A stretch of 64,000 nt of DNA from Bacteriovoracaceae bacterium (GTDB lineage Bacteria; Bdellovibrionota; Bacteriovoracia; Bacteriovoracales; Bacteriovoracaceae): NCBI GenBank assembly GCA_947450475.1, contig CANFVK010000004.1:186001-250000 (forward strand). The letters are read 5' to 3'. The translations under genes were made by a program, and so were the position numbers. Positions 47,083 to 56,212 of the stretch are shown piece after piece (the first letter of the stretch is position 1; the number at the start of each line of letters is the position of its first letter). The notes under the pieces were generated by a model. It searched no databases. It was given only the letters and a program-made list of their open reading frames with translations, and had not been told where the DNA came from.

Positions 47083-47808
47083 ATGGAAGATAAGGTAACA
47101 GCAAAAAATAAAGAAAGTAAGCTCAAAGAATGTCTCATCTGTCATAAAAGGTTTGACCAAAAATCTATTATGCCTGTTGGGACTATTCGAGACTCGCTAT
47201 TGAAAGCAATTAAAAAACTTCATCCAAATTTAGCTTTTGATTCAGGCTTTATTTGTCAAAACGACCTTAATCTGACTAGGAAAGAGTATTTCAAACAACT
47301 CATCGTCGAAGAACAAGGTGATTTAACCGAAGTTGAGGCTTCAGTAATTAAAGCTCTGCATGAGCATGAAGTTATTTCAAAACTAGATGACTTAGACGAA
47401 AGCTCTCAGTTAACTTTTGGTCAAAGACTCTCAGATCGGATTGCTGAATTTGGTGGTTCATGGCCATTTATCATCATTTTTACCATTATTATCACAATGT
47501 GGATTGTCTGGAATAGTAAAGCTGCAGTCCACTTTGACCCATTTCCCTATATTTTACTCAACCTCATTCTCTCTTGTCTGGCGGCGCTACAGGCACCAGT
47601 TATTATGATGAGTCAAAATAGACAACAAGCTCGGGATCGCATCAAGCAACAACAAGATTATAAGATTAATTTGAAATCAGAAGTTGAAGTTAGGGTTCTA
47701 AACGAAAAAATTGACAAGCTAATCTCTCATCAATGGCAACGCCTACTTGAAATTCAAGAAATGCAGATGGATTTTATGGAAGAACTAACTCACAAAAAAT
47801 ATAAGTAG
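47083..47808 (+). CDS. DUF1003 membrane protein with zinc-finger-like N-terminus
   Basis: About 241 residues. An N-terminal Cys pair (CLIC) with a third Cys (FICQND) about 40 residues on may bind zinc. The C-terminal part is DUF1003: two close membrane helices (GSWPFIIIFTIIITMWIVW and YILLNLILSCLAALQAPVI) followed by MMSQNRQQARDR and a coiled coil. Function unknown. ATG 47071 and ATG 47083 are both possible; GGAG favours the second. Confidence 0.82.
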   Translation: MEDKVTAKNKESKLKECLICHKRFDQKSIMPVGTIRDSLLKAIKKLHPNLAFDSGFICQNDLNLTRKEYFKQLIVEEQGDLTEVEASVIKALHEHEVISKLDDLDESSQLTFGQRLSDRIAEFGGSWPFIIIFTIIITMWIVWNSKAAVHFDPFPYILLNLILSCLAALQAPVIMMSQNRQQARDRIKQQQDYKINLKSEVEVRVLNEKIDKLISHQWQRLLEIQEMQMDFMEELTHKKYK

Positions 47809-47812
47809 TGAC

Positions 47813-48679
47813 TCAACAGCCAGTCACTAATTTGTGAATATTAGATAAATGAAATGCACCTTTGTGCCAGTCCATATTGTACCATTTTAATTTCTGTTGA
47901 AGCTCTAGCATGAAAGGTATTTTATTGGGATTTATTTCGGTCGGTGCGAGTCCTTTTGATGCGTATGCAAATGTCCAAAATACGCCTGGATAAATAAGCA
48001 TTGGCCCAGTAAAAGATTTCACTACGGGATAAACATTTCGTAAATTGTCGTAAAATGCTTTAATTCCATATTCATCATAAAATGGATTTTCAGTTTGTGC
48101 CATCATGATTCCGTCTTCAGTTAAAGCATCACTTACGTGTTTATAAAATTCTTGAGTGAATAAACCTGCAGCAAAATCTTCAGGATCGGTAGAATCAATA
48201 ATAATGACATCGAAAAAGTTTTTAAACGATTTTATGTACTCTACTCCATCTTGTGGCTTTACATTCACTCTTTTGTCAGTGAGACCTGAAGTGCAATGGG
48301 GAAAAAACTCTTTAGAAATTTCAATCACCCGTTCATCGATTTCAACTAAATCAATCCTTTCAATTTCTGGATGTTTGACAAATTCACGTACGATTCCACC
48401 ATCACCACCACCTATAATGAGAACATTTTTAATTTTAGGATGAATCATTGCTGGAATATGGCCCATGACTTCGTGATAAACAAATTCATCACGCTCTGAA
48501 ACCATGGTTTTACCGTCTAGTAAAAGTAGCCTTCCAACTCCATAAGTATCTAGAACATCAATTTTTTGATACTTGGACTGTTCCGAATGTAAAACTGATT
48601 TTATTTTAAAAGATGTTGCTACATCTTTATGAAAATACTGCTCAGAATACCACTGATGCCCTAAAACTGATTCGGTCAT
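47813..48679 (-). CDS. speE: Spermidine synthase
   Basis: A 288-residue polyamine aminopropyltransferase: it moves aminopropyl from decarboxylated SAM to putrescine. Motifs: VLIIGGGDGGIVRE, LVEIDERVIEI and IIDSTDPEDFAAGLF. GGAG six bases ahead supports the ATG at 48679. It is divergent from speD, so the pair shares a 133-base control region; no SAM riboswitch is visible there. Confidence 0.96.
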   Translation of the reverse strand: MTESVLGHQWYSEQYFHKDVATSFKIKSVLHSEQSKYQKIDVLDTYGVGRLLLLDGKTMVSERDEFVYHEVMGHIPAMIHPKIKNVLIIGGGDGGIVREFVKHPEIERIDLVEIDERVIEISKEFFPHCTSGLTDKRVNVKPQDGVEYIKSFKNFFDVIIIDSTDPEDFAAGLFTQEFYKHVSDALTEDGIMMAQTENPFYDEYGIKAFYDNLRNVYPVVKSFTGPMLIYPGVFWTFAYASKGLAPTEINPNKIPFMLELQQKLKWYNMDWHKGAFHLSNIHKLVTGC

Positions 48680-48812
48680 TACTGCTCCCATTTTTACTCA
48701 CTGAGTGAGAAACAATTTGTCACATTATTGAATTTATGACACATAGATAAATCTGTAAGTTTAAATACGCAAATTAATTTTAATATTTCTTAGCTAGGAA
48801 AAGGAATTCGTG

Positions 48813-49592
48813 ATGTTTACCTCAAAATTAAGCTCAAATCAAAAAATCAAGATTTCCGGTTTCAATAACCTTACCAAGGTTTTAAGTTTCAACTTATACG
48901 ACTTTTGTATAACACTCAACGAAGACCAAAAAGCCCAGTATGTTAATTATATCAATGATAAGTACAATGCCACTCGCATTGCTGATATATCTAGAAAAAT
49001 TGTTGAGATCATTGAAGCAAATATCTTAGCTGTTTCCGCCCAAGATTATGATCCAGTTGGAGCCTCAACGATGGTGCTTATGAGCGATATAAAAGGTGGC
49101 GGGGAACCCATCCCCTCGGCTCAAGTTAGTCACCATTTAGATAAGTCGCATATCACTGCCCATACTTATCCAGATGCAGCTGATCCGGACGGTATCTGCT
49201 CATTTAGGGTAGATATAGATATTGCAACTTGTGGAGAAATTATTCCTCTCAATGCTATCAATTATCTTTTTGAGGCTTTTGAATGTGATGTGGTTTATGT
49301 AGATTATGTCGTTCGAGGTTACACAAGATTAGAAAATGGGAAAAAAATTTATAACGATCACCACTTTAATTCGATCCAGGATTTCATCCGAGATGAAATC
49401 AAAAGTGACTTTCAGCACTTGGCCGACATTAACATGCCCCAGGATAATATCTGGCAAACGAAGTTAATGGTAAAAGACAAAGGGCCCGAGAACTATTTAA
49501 TAAATCCCAATGACATTAACCATTCGGATGTCCCTTACAAGATGGAACTTCTTAAAAAAGAAATGAAAGAAGTCTATCACATGATCCATTAA
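48813..49592 (+). CDS. speD: S-adenosylmethionine decarboxylase proenzyme
   Basis: A 259-residue E. coli-type SpeD. It cleaves itself at the Lys-Ser bond in LDKSHITAHTYPD, where Ser112 (same number as in E. coli) becomes the pyruvoyl group. The product, decarboxylated SAM, is used by the divergently coded SpeE. An in-frame GTG precedes the ATG at 48813; GGAAAAGGAA is the ribosome site. srkA follows by 9 bases. Confidence 0.96.
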   Translation: MFTSKLSSNQKIKISGFNNLTKVLSFNLYDFCITLNEDQKAQYVNYINDKYNATRIADISRKIVEIIEANILAVSAQDYDPVGASTMVLMSDIKGGGEPIPSAQVSHHLDKSHITAHTYPDAADPDGICSFRVDIDIATCGEIIPLNAINYLFEAFECDVVYVDYVVRGYTRLENGKKIYNDHHFNSIQDFIRDEIKSDFQHLADINMPQDNIWQTKLMVKDKGPENYLINPNDINHSDVPYKMELLKKEMKEVYHMIH

Positions 49593-49601
49593 GACCATTA
49601 G

Positions 49602-50600
49602 ATGAGTACAAATCTTTGGGGCACAAACCAAACTCAATTTTTTTTCGAACTTAATCCTGATTTAGTGCTCGATACTGTTGAGGACCTTGGATTTAAAACA
49701 ACAGGTCGAGTTATGACCATGAACTCAATGGAGAATCGAGTTTATGAAGTTGAAATTGAATCAAAATCCGAAAACCCAAGTGATCACTTTAAAATAATTA
49801 AATTCTATAGACCGGGGCGATGGAGTAAAACTCAAATTCAAGAAGAACATGATTTTTTGAGTGATTTAATCGAGCACGAAGTTCCCGTAGTCGCTCCAAT
49901 GCAATTTGAAGGACAATCTCTTTTTACATTAAAAGACTTAGAACTCTACTATACTGTTTTTAGCAAACAAGGCGGTAGGGCCCCCGATGAATTCACCAAT
50001 GAAGAAATCGAACAAGTTGGTCGTTTACTGGCCCGATTACATAACGTAGGCTCGATGTCGATAGCTCCGAACCGCTTAAGGCTTACTCCCGAAGTCTATC
50101 TGAAATCAAATCTGGATTTTTTGCTTGATCAAAAAATCATTCCTCATCATTTAGAGTTGTCTTATAAGTTGGTTCTAGAGAATATTTATAGTTTAGTAAA
50201 AGATAGCTTTAAAAATATTCAATACCAAAGAATCCACGGCGATTGTCATTTAGGCAATATTATTAAACGTGGTGATGTTTTTCACTTAATAGACTTTGAT
50301 GATATGGTCATGGGCCCATGTATTCAGGACATGTGGCTTTTACTACCTGGGCGCGATGAATACGCTGAAAATCTTCGCTCAAAACTCTTAGATGCTTATA
50401 TGACAATGAGAGAATTTAATTTTGAAGAATTGAGGCTTAGTGAAACGCTTAGAGCGCTAAGAATGATTAATTATTCAGCCTGGATTGCCAAACGCTATGA
50501 AGATCCAGCTTTCAAAAATGCTTTTCCTTTCTTTGAATCCCCATCTTATTGGGAAGGTCAGATCAATGACTTGCGCGAACAAACCTATTGGATTACCTAA
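49602..50600 (+). CDS. srkA: Stress response kinase A (SrkA/YihE)
   Basis: A 332-residue protein of the SrkA/YihE family, a cytoplasmic Ser/Thr kinase with an aminoglycoside-phosphotransferase fold. Catalytic HGDCHLGNI and the metal Asp in LIDFDDM are intact. In E. coli it limits MazF- and envelope-stress-related death. It is 9 bases downstream of speD and shares a 4-base stop-stop overlap (CTAA) with folE. Confidence 0.93.
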   Translation: MSTNLWGTNQTQFFFELNPDLVLDTVEDLGFKTTGRVMTMNSMENRVYEVEIESKSENPSDHFKIIKFYRPGRWSKTQIQEEHDFLSDLIEHEVPVVAPMQFEGQSLFTLKDLELYYTVFSKQGGRAPDEFTNEEIEQVGRLLARLHNVGSMSIAPNRLRLTPEVYLKSNLDFLLDQKIIPHHLELSYKLVLENIYSLVKDSFKNIQYQRIHGDCHLGNIIKRGDVFHLIDFDDMVMGPCIQDMWLLLPGRDEYAENLRSKLLDAYMTMREFNFEELRLSETLRALRMINYSAWIAKRYEDPAFKNAFPFFESPSYWEGQINDLREQTYWIT

Positions 50601-51247
50601 TAGATAACTTCCTGGGAACGAGGAATCGTATTCATGAATTCTAAACGATGTGAAGTGTCTTCTTTAAATGCGCCTGAGAGCTTTGAAGTGCGAGTCATTG
50701 AAGTAACGTCTTTAATACCACGAGTTTTTACACATGAGTGCATGGCATCGACAACTACTGCAACATCCTGAGTTTCAAGAATTGTTGTTAGTGCCTGATG
50801 AATTTGTAGCGTTAGTCGTTCTTGAATTTGAGGCCTTTTCGCAAAATAATCAACAATCCGGTTCAACTTTGAGAGCCCTAATACTTTTTTGTTAGGAACA
50901 TAAGCAATATGAGTCTTTCCAATGATGGGAACAAAGTGATGTTCACAGTGAGAATTAGTGACTATATTAACTTCAACGACAGCGTGGTCGTAGTCAAATT
51001 TATTTTCCACAACTGTCATCTTTGGAAAATTATCTGATTGTAAGCCATAAAAGATTTCATCAACGTACATTTTAGCTACGCGCTGTGGAGTTTCGCGAAG
51101 GGAGTCATCAGTTAAATCTAATCCAAGAGTTTTCATTATTTCCGAAAAAAGAGATTCAATTTTTTCTTTTTTTTCTAAAGAAGAAAGACCATTTTCTTTA
51201 TAAGGTGTTGGCGTTATTTTTTTGAAAAGGTTATTTTTATCAATCAT
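50597..51247 (-). CDS. folE: GTP cyclohydrolase I
   Basis: A 216-residue GTP cyclohydrolase I making 7,8-dihydroneopterin triphosphate from GTP for folate and deazapurine paths. SHCEHHFVPIIGKTHIAYVPN (zinc Cys and His) and the C-terminal Cys in MHSCVKTRG are present; the length is typical. It lies 16 bases after queD in the same direction. Confidence 0.97.
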   Translation of the reverse strand: MIDKNNLFKKITPTPYKENGLSSLEKKEKIESLFSEIMKTLGLDLTDDSLRETPQRVAKMYVDEIFYGLQSDNFPKMTVVENKFDYDHAVVEVNIVTNSHCEHHFVPIIGKTHIAYVPNKKVLGLSKLNRIVDYFAKRPQIQERLTLQIHQALTTILETQDVAVVVDAMHSCVKTRGIKDVTSMTRTSKLSGAFKEDTSHRLEFMNTIPRSQEVIY

Positions 51248-51263
51248 ATTTTTCCCAAAGTAT

Positions 51264-51719
51264 TTAGACCGAAGATTTCAGTTGTTTATCTTCTTCATAA
51301 AGCGCAGAGTTTTTTTCATTTTCTCTAGTTTCTACTCGAAAGCACCAAACTCTTCCATTTGTTTTTTGCTGCAAATATTCATTCATTTTTTTAAAAAGAA
51401 ATAATGAAGTTCCTTCCATCCCAACATTTTCCATAACTCTAAGCTTAATTATCGATTTTTTATCGAGTTCTCTAAAAAGTTCTAACTCGGGATCATCGGC
51501 ATTTATAAGGCAAGTGTGATCAAACATATCGTCTAGCAAAATCTTGAATTCTTTAAAGTCACCAAAGTTCATTACAAAGAATTTGTCGTCCAACTCAAGT
51601 GCTTTAAACCAAAAAGTAAACTCTCGAGAATAGCCATGAACAAAGCGGCAATGACCAGTATCACGCCACTGACGGTGAGCACATGGAAAACCTATAAATT
51701 TTTTGGTTGAGACAAACAT
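51264..51719 (-). CDS. queD: 6-carboxytetrahydropterin synthase-like protein (QueD/PTPS family)
   Basis: A 151-residue PTPS-fold enzyme. CAHRQWRDTGHCRFVHGYS holds the zinc His residues and the catalytic Cys, but the usual HGH reads HGY, so one zinc ligand is changed; the later FDHTCLIN and NVGMEGTS motifs are normal. It would convert dihydroneopterin triphosphate, made by the adjacent FolE, to a queuosine precursor. No queC or queE is near, so another pterin product is possible. Confidence 0.85.
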   Translation of the reverse strand: MFVSTKKFIGFPCAHRQWRDTGHCRFVHGYSREFTFWFKALELDDKFFVMNFGDFKEFKILLDDMFDHTCLINADDPELELFRELDKKSIIKLRVMENVGMEGTSLFLFKKMNEYLQQKTNGRVWCFRVETRENEKNSALYEEDKQLKSSV

Positions 51720-51802
51720 TTTCCTATCCTTAAACCTAAAGATGGAGCTAGTCTATCTTAAAAATCACAATTGAAAATGAGACATTCCCTAGATTATTAG
51801 AC

Positions 51803-52759
51803 CTAAAACTCCAACCTGGCTAAATTATCATCGAACTCTACAACGTACAATAGACCGTGAATTTTAGACTCATTTTCAAATATAGCCTCTTCTCCAATGG
51901 CGCTCATCATCGCATCTAATAATAAACGTTGGTCATGCGACTTCATTCCGGCCAATTGCACCTCATTGGTTGCAAGACAACCCGAGGTAGGCACAAAAGG
52001 AAAATAAGGGGTCAATGGGTTTCGATTCACTCTTCCAGTACCATGAATCCTCAAAAGACTTCGACCTAATTTACTGGCGACTTCTGCTTGCCTCCACCAT
52101 GAAAGTTCATGGTGATCTTTTGGCAAATTAGCCATGATTTCTGGCATAAAATTTAAGATAAGTCGACGGTACTGACCAAACAGATAGGGGTTATTGGCCT
52201 GGGCCATGACACCATCGATACTATAGAGCCCACAGGGAGTGCATCCACTGCTGAAATTAAAGCTCAAGCCGCGTTCAGTGTGACCAAGAATAGAAATTGA
52301 CCAAATGTTGCCCTGAGAGTCCAAACAAAATGAGCCATCGGCTTTTTTAAGCAAAAGCTTTCCCTTTTGCGCTCGATCACTTTTTAAAATGGCAAAAAGA
52401 GTTAAATGATTATTTTTAAAGCTAAGTAAACTTTGCAGCTCTGGAATAGTTAAGGGCTTTGAAATGCAAGCGGAGTGATGTATCTCAAACTCTTTGGAGA
52501 AACGATGTTGAATTAATGCTTTATTGGCAGCATTGAAAAATGGGAGATAATTCAAAAGTTGAAAAGTATCTTTGAGGTTTAATGTATTGAGTTCAATAGT
52601 GGAAAAATAGGAATCTTGTTCTGCAGTTAGGGCTTTAAACATAAGCGTTTCTTCAAAGGATAAACTATCCCATTGAATAGGCTCAGGGAGGGAAATTTCT
52701 AAAGACTTTCCAACTTTATTTCCAAATAAATAAGGCAGAAAAGTCTTTAGATAATCCAT
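51803..52759 (-). CDS. L,D-transpeptidase-like (YkuD-like) protein
   Basis: About 318 residues. TPCGLYSIDG (about 174-183) and RIHGTGRVN plus PTSGCLATN (His239 and Cys261) resemble the TPxGxF and HGxx...SxGC motifs of YkuD L,D-transpeptidases, which use the Cys to cross-link or modify peptidoglycan. No signal peptide is seen, which is odd for such an enzyme, so export or function is uncertain. The frame is open into slyD, but the extension copies the His-rich tail region and is rejected; the start is taken at ATG 52759. Confidence 0.55.
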   Translation of the reverse strand: MDYLKTFLPYLFGNKVGKSLEISLPEPIQWDSLSFEETLMFKALTAEQDSYFSTIELNTLNLKDTFQLLNYLPFFNAANKALIQHRFSKEFEIHHSACISKPLTIPELQSLLSFKNNHLTLFAILKSDRAQKGKLLLKKADGSFCLDSQGNIWSISILGHTERGLSFNFSSGCTPCGLYSIDGVMAQANNPYLFGQYRRLILNFMPEIMANLPKDHHELSWWRQAEVASKLGRSLLRIHGTGRVNRNPLTPYFPFVPTSGCLATNEVQLAGMKSHDQRLLLDAMMSAIGEEAIFENESKIHGLLYVVEFDDNLARLEF

Positions 52760-52769
52760 TGGTAGATGC

Positions 52770-53252
52770 CTAATGATGGTGACCATGCTCTCCGTGAACA
52801 TGACCATGGGCAAGTTCTTCTGCCGTGGCTTCGCGAACTTCTTTTACAGTAACATCAAAATGCAATTCAACTCCGGCCAGTGGGTGATTCCCATCAACTG
52901 TAACCGTGTCCTCTTGGATATTTGTAACGGTGACAACCAGTTCACCTTGCTCAGTATCTACTTCAAACTGCATCCCAACTTCAAGACCTTCGTTTGACTC
53001 GAACTGGGAGCGAGGAACTTGTTGGCAAAGAGCATCGTTTCTTTCTCCATAGCCATCTTTAGCTGCTATTTTTACTTGGAGAATATCTCCAGATTTTTTG
53101 CCCTCAAGTGCGTTTTCTAGTCCAGGAATAAGACTACCTACCCCTTGAATATAATATAGGGGTCCGTGATTAGCAGAAGTATCAATAAGTTTTCCAGAGC
53201 CATCAGTTAGTTTATAGTCGATACCGACGACTTTGTTTTTTTGAACTTGCAT
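52770..53252 (-). CDS. slyD: FKBP-type peptidyl-prolyl isomerase SlyD
   Basis: A 160-residue SlyD. The FKBP domain is interrupted by an IF chaperone insert (about 70-125), and the end is His-rich (HGHVHGEHGHHH), which binds nickel or zinc. It folds proteins and supplies metal for enzyme maturation in the cytoplasm. Confidence 0.95.
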   Translation of the reverse strand: MQVQKNKVVGIDYKLTDGSGKLIDTSANHGPLYYIQGVGSLIPGLENALEGKKSGDILQVKIAAKDGYGERNDALCQQVPRSQFESNEGLEVGMQFEVDTEQGELVVTVTNIQEDTVTVDGNHPLAGVELHFDVTVKEVREATAEELAHGHVHGEHGHHH

Positions 53253-53306
53253 GTCTTTCCCCTGCGCTAGGTTATGAGTTCTAGGATTTTTTGTTGATAG
53301 AACCTA

Positions 53307-53864
53307 TCACTTCTTTTTTATGATGTCTAAAATAACTACTGGTTCTAAGGGAACATCCTCTAGGGGTCCTCTGGTGCCTGTTTTCACCGATTTGATTTTA
53401 TTTACGACAGGCATACCCGAGGTAACTTTTCCAAAGACAGCATAGCCAAAACCGCTTGGGCCAGAATCTCGGTGATCTAGAAACGAATTGTCTGCAACAT
53501 TAATAAAAAATTGTGCTGTTGCGCTATCTACCTCATTGGTTCTTGCCATGGCCAAGGTTCCAACTTCATTTTTTAAACCATTGGCAGCTTCGTTTTTTAT
53601 GGGAGCATTGGTACTTTTTTCTTTTAGATCCTTATCAAAGCCTCCACCTTGAATCATAAAGCTATTGATCACTCGATGAAAAATAAGACCTTTATAATGC
53701 CCTTTTTGAACATATTCTAAAAAGTTTTTTACAGAGATTGGAGCTTTATCCTGGAAGAGTTCGGCTTCAATATCTCCCATTGAAGTTTTCAATATGACTT
53801 TAGGGTTTGCGGCCAAGGCACTAAAGGCAAAGGCAAGAACGAAAATAGAAATGAATTTCTTCAT
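53307..53864 (-). CDS. ppiA: Secreted cyclophilin-type peptidyl-prolyl isomerase
   Basis: A 185-residue cyclophilin with a signal peptide (about 1-18, cleavage at ALA-A), so it acts in the periplasm like PpiA. Active-site [14 protein letters not shown] and the [14 protein letters not shown] stretch are intact. Upstream and on the same strand are a DsbA-like isomerase and an ABC-F gene. Confidence 0.93.
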   Translation of the reverse strand: MKKFISIFVLAFAFSALAANPKVILKTSMGDIEAELFQDKAPISVKNFLEYVQKGHYKGLIFHRVINSFMIQGGGFDKDLKEKSTNAPIKNEAANGLKNEVGTLAMARTNEVDSATAQFFINVADNSFLDHRDSGPSGFGYAVFGKVTSGMPVVNKIKSVKTGTRGPLEDVPLEPVVILDIIKKK

Positions 53865-53885
53865 AAAAACTCCTTGAATAAATAA

Positions 53886-54512
53886 CTAAAATTGATGCTT
53901 ACTTATAAAATTTTCGTAATCTTCTTTCTCCAAAGGGTCATTTCCCTCAAGATACATTTGGAGATACTTTATAGAATCATTTCCCCAAAACATTTCTTCG
54001 TCTACAAAAAAAGTTGGGACTCCAAACACTCCCCTTTCCAAGGCGAGCTCGATATTTTTCTTGAGGTCTATTCTTGATTCTCTGGCTTCCATTCTTGCAA
54101 AGAGATCTTCAGTTGGAGCAAATACAGAAAGAACTTGTTTCAAGATATCGTCATTTCCGATATCTAATCCATACTCCCATCCGGCGCGAAAAAGAGTATC
54201 GATCACAAGCTTTTGTTGCTCAAGTGCGACGGAATTCAAAGAAAGTCTCAAGGCGTAAAGCGAATTAAAAGGCAATTGGGCCGGAGTAGTAAAAGGAATC
54301 TGATTGAGTTTGGTGAAACGCAGTAAATCCTTAAATAGATAATTGCGTTTAGGCTTAATTTGCGCCGGCCCTTTGGTTTCGTAGTGAGTAACGATACTCG
54401 CGATACTAACTGGAATATAGGTTATCTCCAGAGGCTGTTGTCTCAACCAAGTCCAGGCTAGATAAGAATAAGGTGAAAGGAAATCAAAATAAAAATCAAT
54501 TTTTTTTTTCAT
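53886..54512 (-). CDS. 2-hydroxychromene-2-carboxylate isomerase-like DsbA family protein
   Basis: A 208-residue protein with the thioredoxin/DsbA fold of the GST-kappa group. FYFDFLSPYSYLAW carries Ser in place of the redox Cys pair, as in HCCA isomerases, and GVFGVPTFFVD is the cis-Pro motif. Glutathione-dependent isomerisation of aromatic degradation products is the family role; the substrate here is unknown. It lies 6 bases after the ABC-F gene. Confidence 0.88.
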   Translation of the reverse strand: MKKKIDFYFDFLSPYSYLAWTWLRQQPLEITYIPVSIASIVTHYETKGPAQIKPKRNYLFKDLLRFTKLNQIPFTTPAQLPFNSLYALRLSLNSVALEQQKLVIDTLFRAGWEYGLDIGNDDILKQVLSVFAPTEDLFARMEARESRIDLKKNIELALERGVFGVPTFFVDEEMFWGNDSIKYLQMYLEGNDPLEKEDYENFISKHQF

Positions 54513-54518
54513 AACGAC

Positions 54519-56141
54519 CTAAACTTCAGAATTTTTCTTTTCTAAGTAATAATGAAAATTACTTTCAAAAATTCTAATCCCACCTTTATCAACTTCAAAG
54601 ACTCGATTAGATAAACTGTGCAAGAAGTGTCTATCGTGAGAAACATACATCACAGTACCTTCAAATTCCTTTAAGGCCTTAAGCAATACATCTCGAGATT
54701 TTAAATCCAAGTGGTTGGTTGGCTCATCTAAAATAAGTAGATTGTTGTTGTTGGACATAAGTGTCGCCAGAACAACTCGACTTTTTTCTCCGCCGGAAAG
54801 CACTTTTATTTTTTTCTCAACATCATCACCTCTAAACAAAAAGGCTGCCAAGAGATTGCGAATGTAACCATTAGTCGCCAGAGGCAGACGTGAAGAAATT
54901 TCTTCCAGCACAGTATTTTCAGGATTGAGCAAATCTAGTGAAAACTGAGAAAAATATCCGGCTTTGATACTTGGGCCCAAAGTACTCTCCCCCCCTGAGG
55001 CCTGTGTTAATCCACAAATTACTTTTAACAATGTCGATTTTCCCGCCCCATTAACTCCGACCACTGCAATTTTATCAAGTCGATTAACCGTCGCAGACAA
55101 TCCCGAAAAAACATTGTGGGAAGTTCCATCATCACGAGTCCAGGACTTTGCCAGATTTTTCATACTAACCACATCATTACTTCCGCGAGAAGGAACTGGA
55201 AACGAAAAATCCATGACGATATCTTCTGGAGGAAGCTCGACTCTTTCAATTTTATCTATTTTTTTTACCCGCGATTGAACTTGAGCGGCATGGCTGGCCC
55301 GGGCGGCAAACTTGGCAATGAATTCTTCTTCTTTTTGTAACATCGCTTGTTGCGATTCATATTGAGCAACTTGCTGAACTTTTCTTATTTCTTTTTCCTT
55401 TTCATAATAATCATAATTTCCCGTAAAGGTAGTTATGGCCTTATTGGCTACCTCAATAATCCGATTGACGATGCCGTTCATGAAATCTCGATCATGACTG
55501 GTCATGAGGACTGCGCCCTTAAATGATTTGAGCCATTCTTCAAGCCAAACAATACTTTCGAGATCGAGGTAGTTGGTGGGCTCATCTAGCAAAATGACGT
55601 CCGGATTTTGAATAAGAATTTTAGCTAAAGCAATTCTCATTCTCCATCCACCAGAAAATAATCCGACATCGCGATCATGGTCATAAGGCATGACTCCTAA
55701 ACCAGTAATGATTTCCTTAGCGCGCGTATCAAGGTCATAGCCTCCAAGTTTTTCAAATTCAGTTTGATAATCTCCCAGTTGAATCAGTACTTTTTCCATT
55801 TCATCGGGATCGAGCTCTCCCTCTAGAAGACTTTCAATTTGGCGCATTTCTCGAGCAAGTTCAGAAGCTTTAGCAGATCCACTCATGACTTCTTCGATCA
55901 CTGTTCGGCCTTTCATTTCCCCAATATTTTGAGAAAAGTACGCAACCCGAATCTTTTCGGGTACTGTAATAGAGCCCCCATCAAATCCCTCCTCTTTCAT
56001 AAGAACTCTAAAGACAGTTGTCTTACCGGCCCCATTTGGGCCAACCAAGCCAACTTTATCACCTGGCCGCAAAATAAAAGAGGCACTCTCGTAGAGAATT
56101 TGACCGCCATAATTTTTTGAAACGTTATTAAAACTAATCAT
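54519..56141 (-). CDS. ABC-F family ribosome-associated ATPase
   Basis: A 540-residue soluble protein with two complete ABC domains. Walker A GPNGAGKTT and GVNGAGKST, signatures (FSGGWRMR, LSGGEKSR) and Walker B LLDEPTNYLD and ILDEPTNHLD are all intact, with an 80-residue linker between. ABC-F proteins act at the ribosomal E site to resolve stalls or give antibiotic resistance. ATG 56141 is preceded by AAGGTG. Confidence 0.92.
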   Translation of the reverse strand: MISFNNVSKNYGGQILYESASFILRPGDKVGLVGPNGAGKTTVFRVLMKEEGFDGGSITVPEKIRVAYFSQNIGEMKGRTVIEEVMSGSAKASELAREMRQIESLLEGELDPDEMEKVLIQLGDYQTEFEKLGGYDLDTRAKEIITGLGVMPYDHDRDVGLFSGGWRMRIALAKILIQNPDVILLDEPTNYLDLESIVWLEEWLKSFKGAVLMTSHDRDFMNGIVNRIIEVANKAITTFTGNYDYYEKEKEIRKVQQVAQYESQQAMLQKEEEFIAKFAARASHAAQVQSRVKKIDKIERVELPPEDIVMDFSFPVPSRGSNDVVSMKNLAKSWTRDDGTSHNVFSGLSATVNRLDKIAVVGVNGAGKSTLLKVICGLTQASGGESTLGPSIKAGYFSQFSLDLLNPENTVLEEISSRLPLATNGYIRNLLAAFLFRGDDVEKKIKVLSGGEKSRVVLATLMSNNNNLLILDEPTNHLDLKSRDVLLKALKEFEGTVMYVSHDRHFLHSLSNRVFEVDKGGIRIFESNFHYYLEKKNSEV

Positions 56142-56212
56142 TATCAACACCTTAATAAAGAGTGATTTTTATTACTATTTATTATAAACAAATTTGATGA
56201 TACAAATTACCA

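Noticed and set aside
52760..52813. N-terminal extension of the YkuD-like gene
   Set aside because: It would read through the His-rich end of slyD in another frame; the ATG at 52759 is cleaner.
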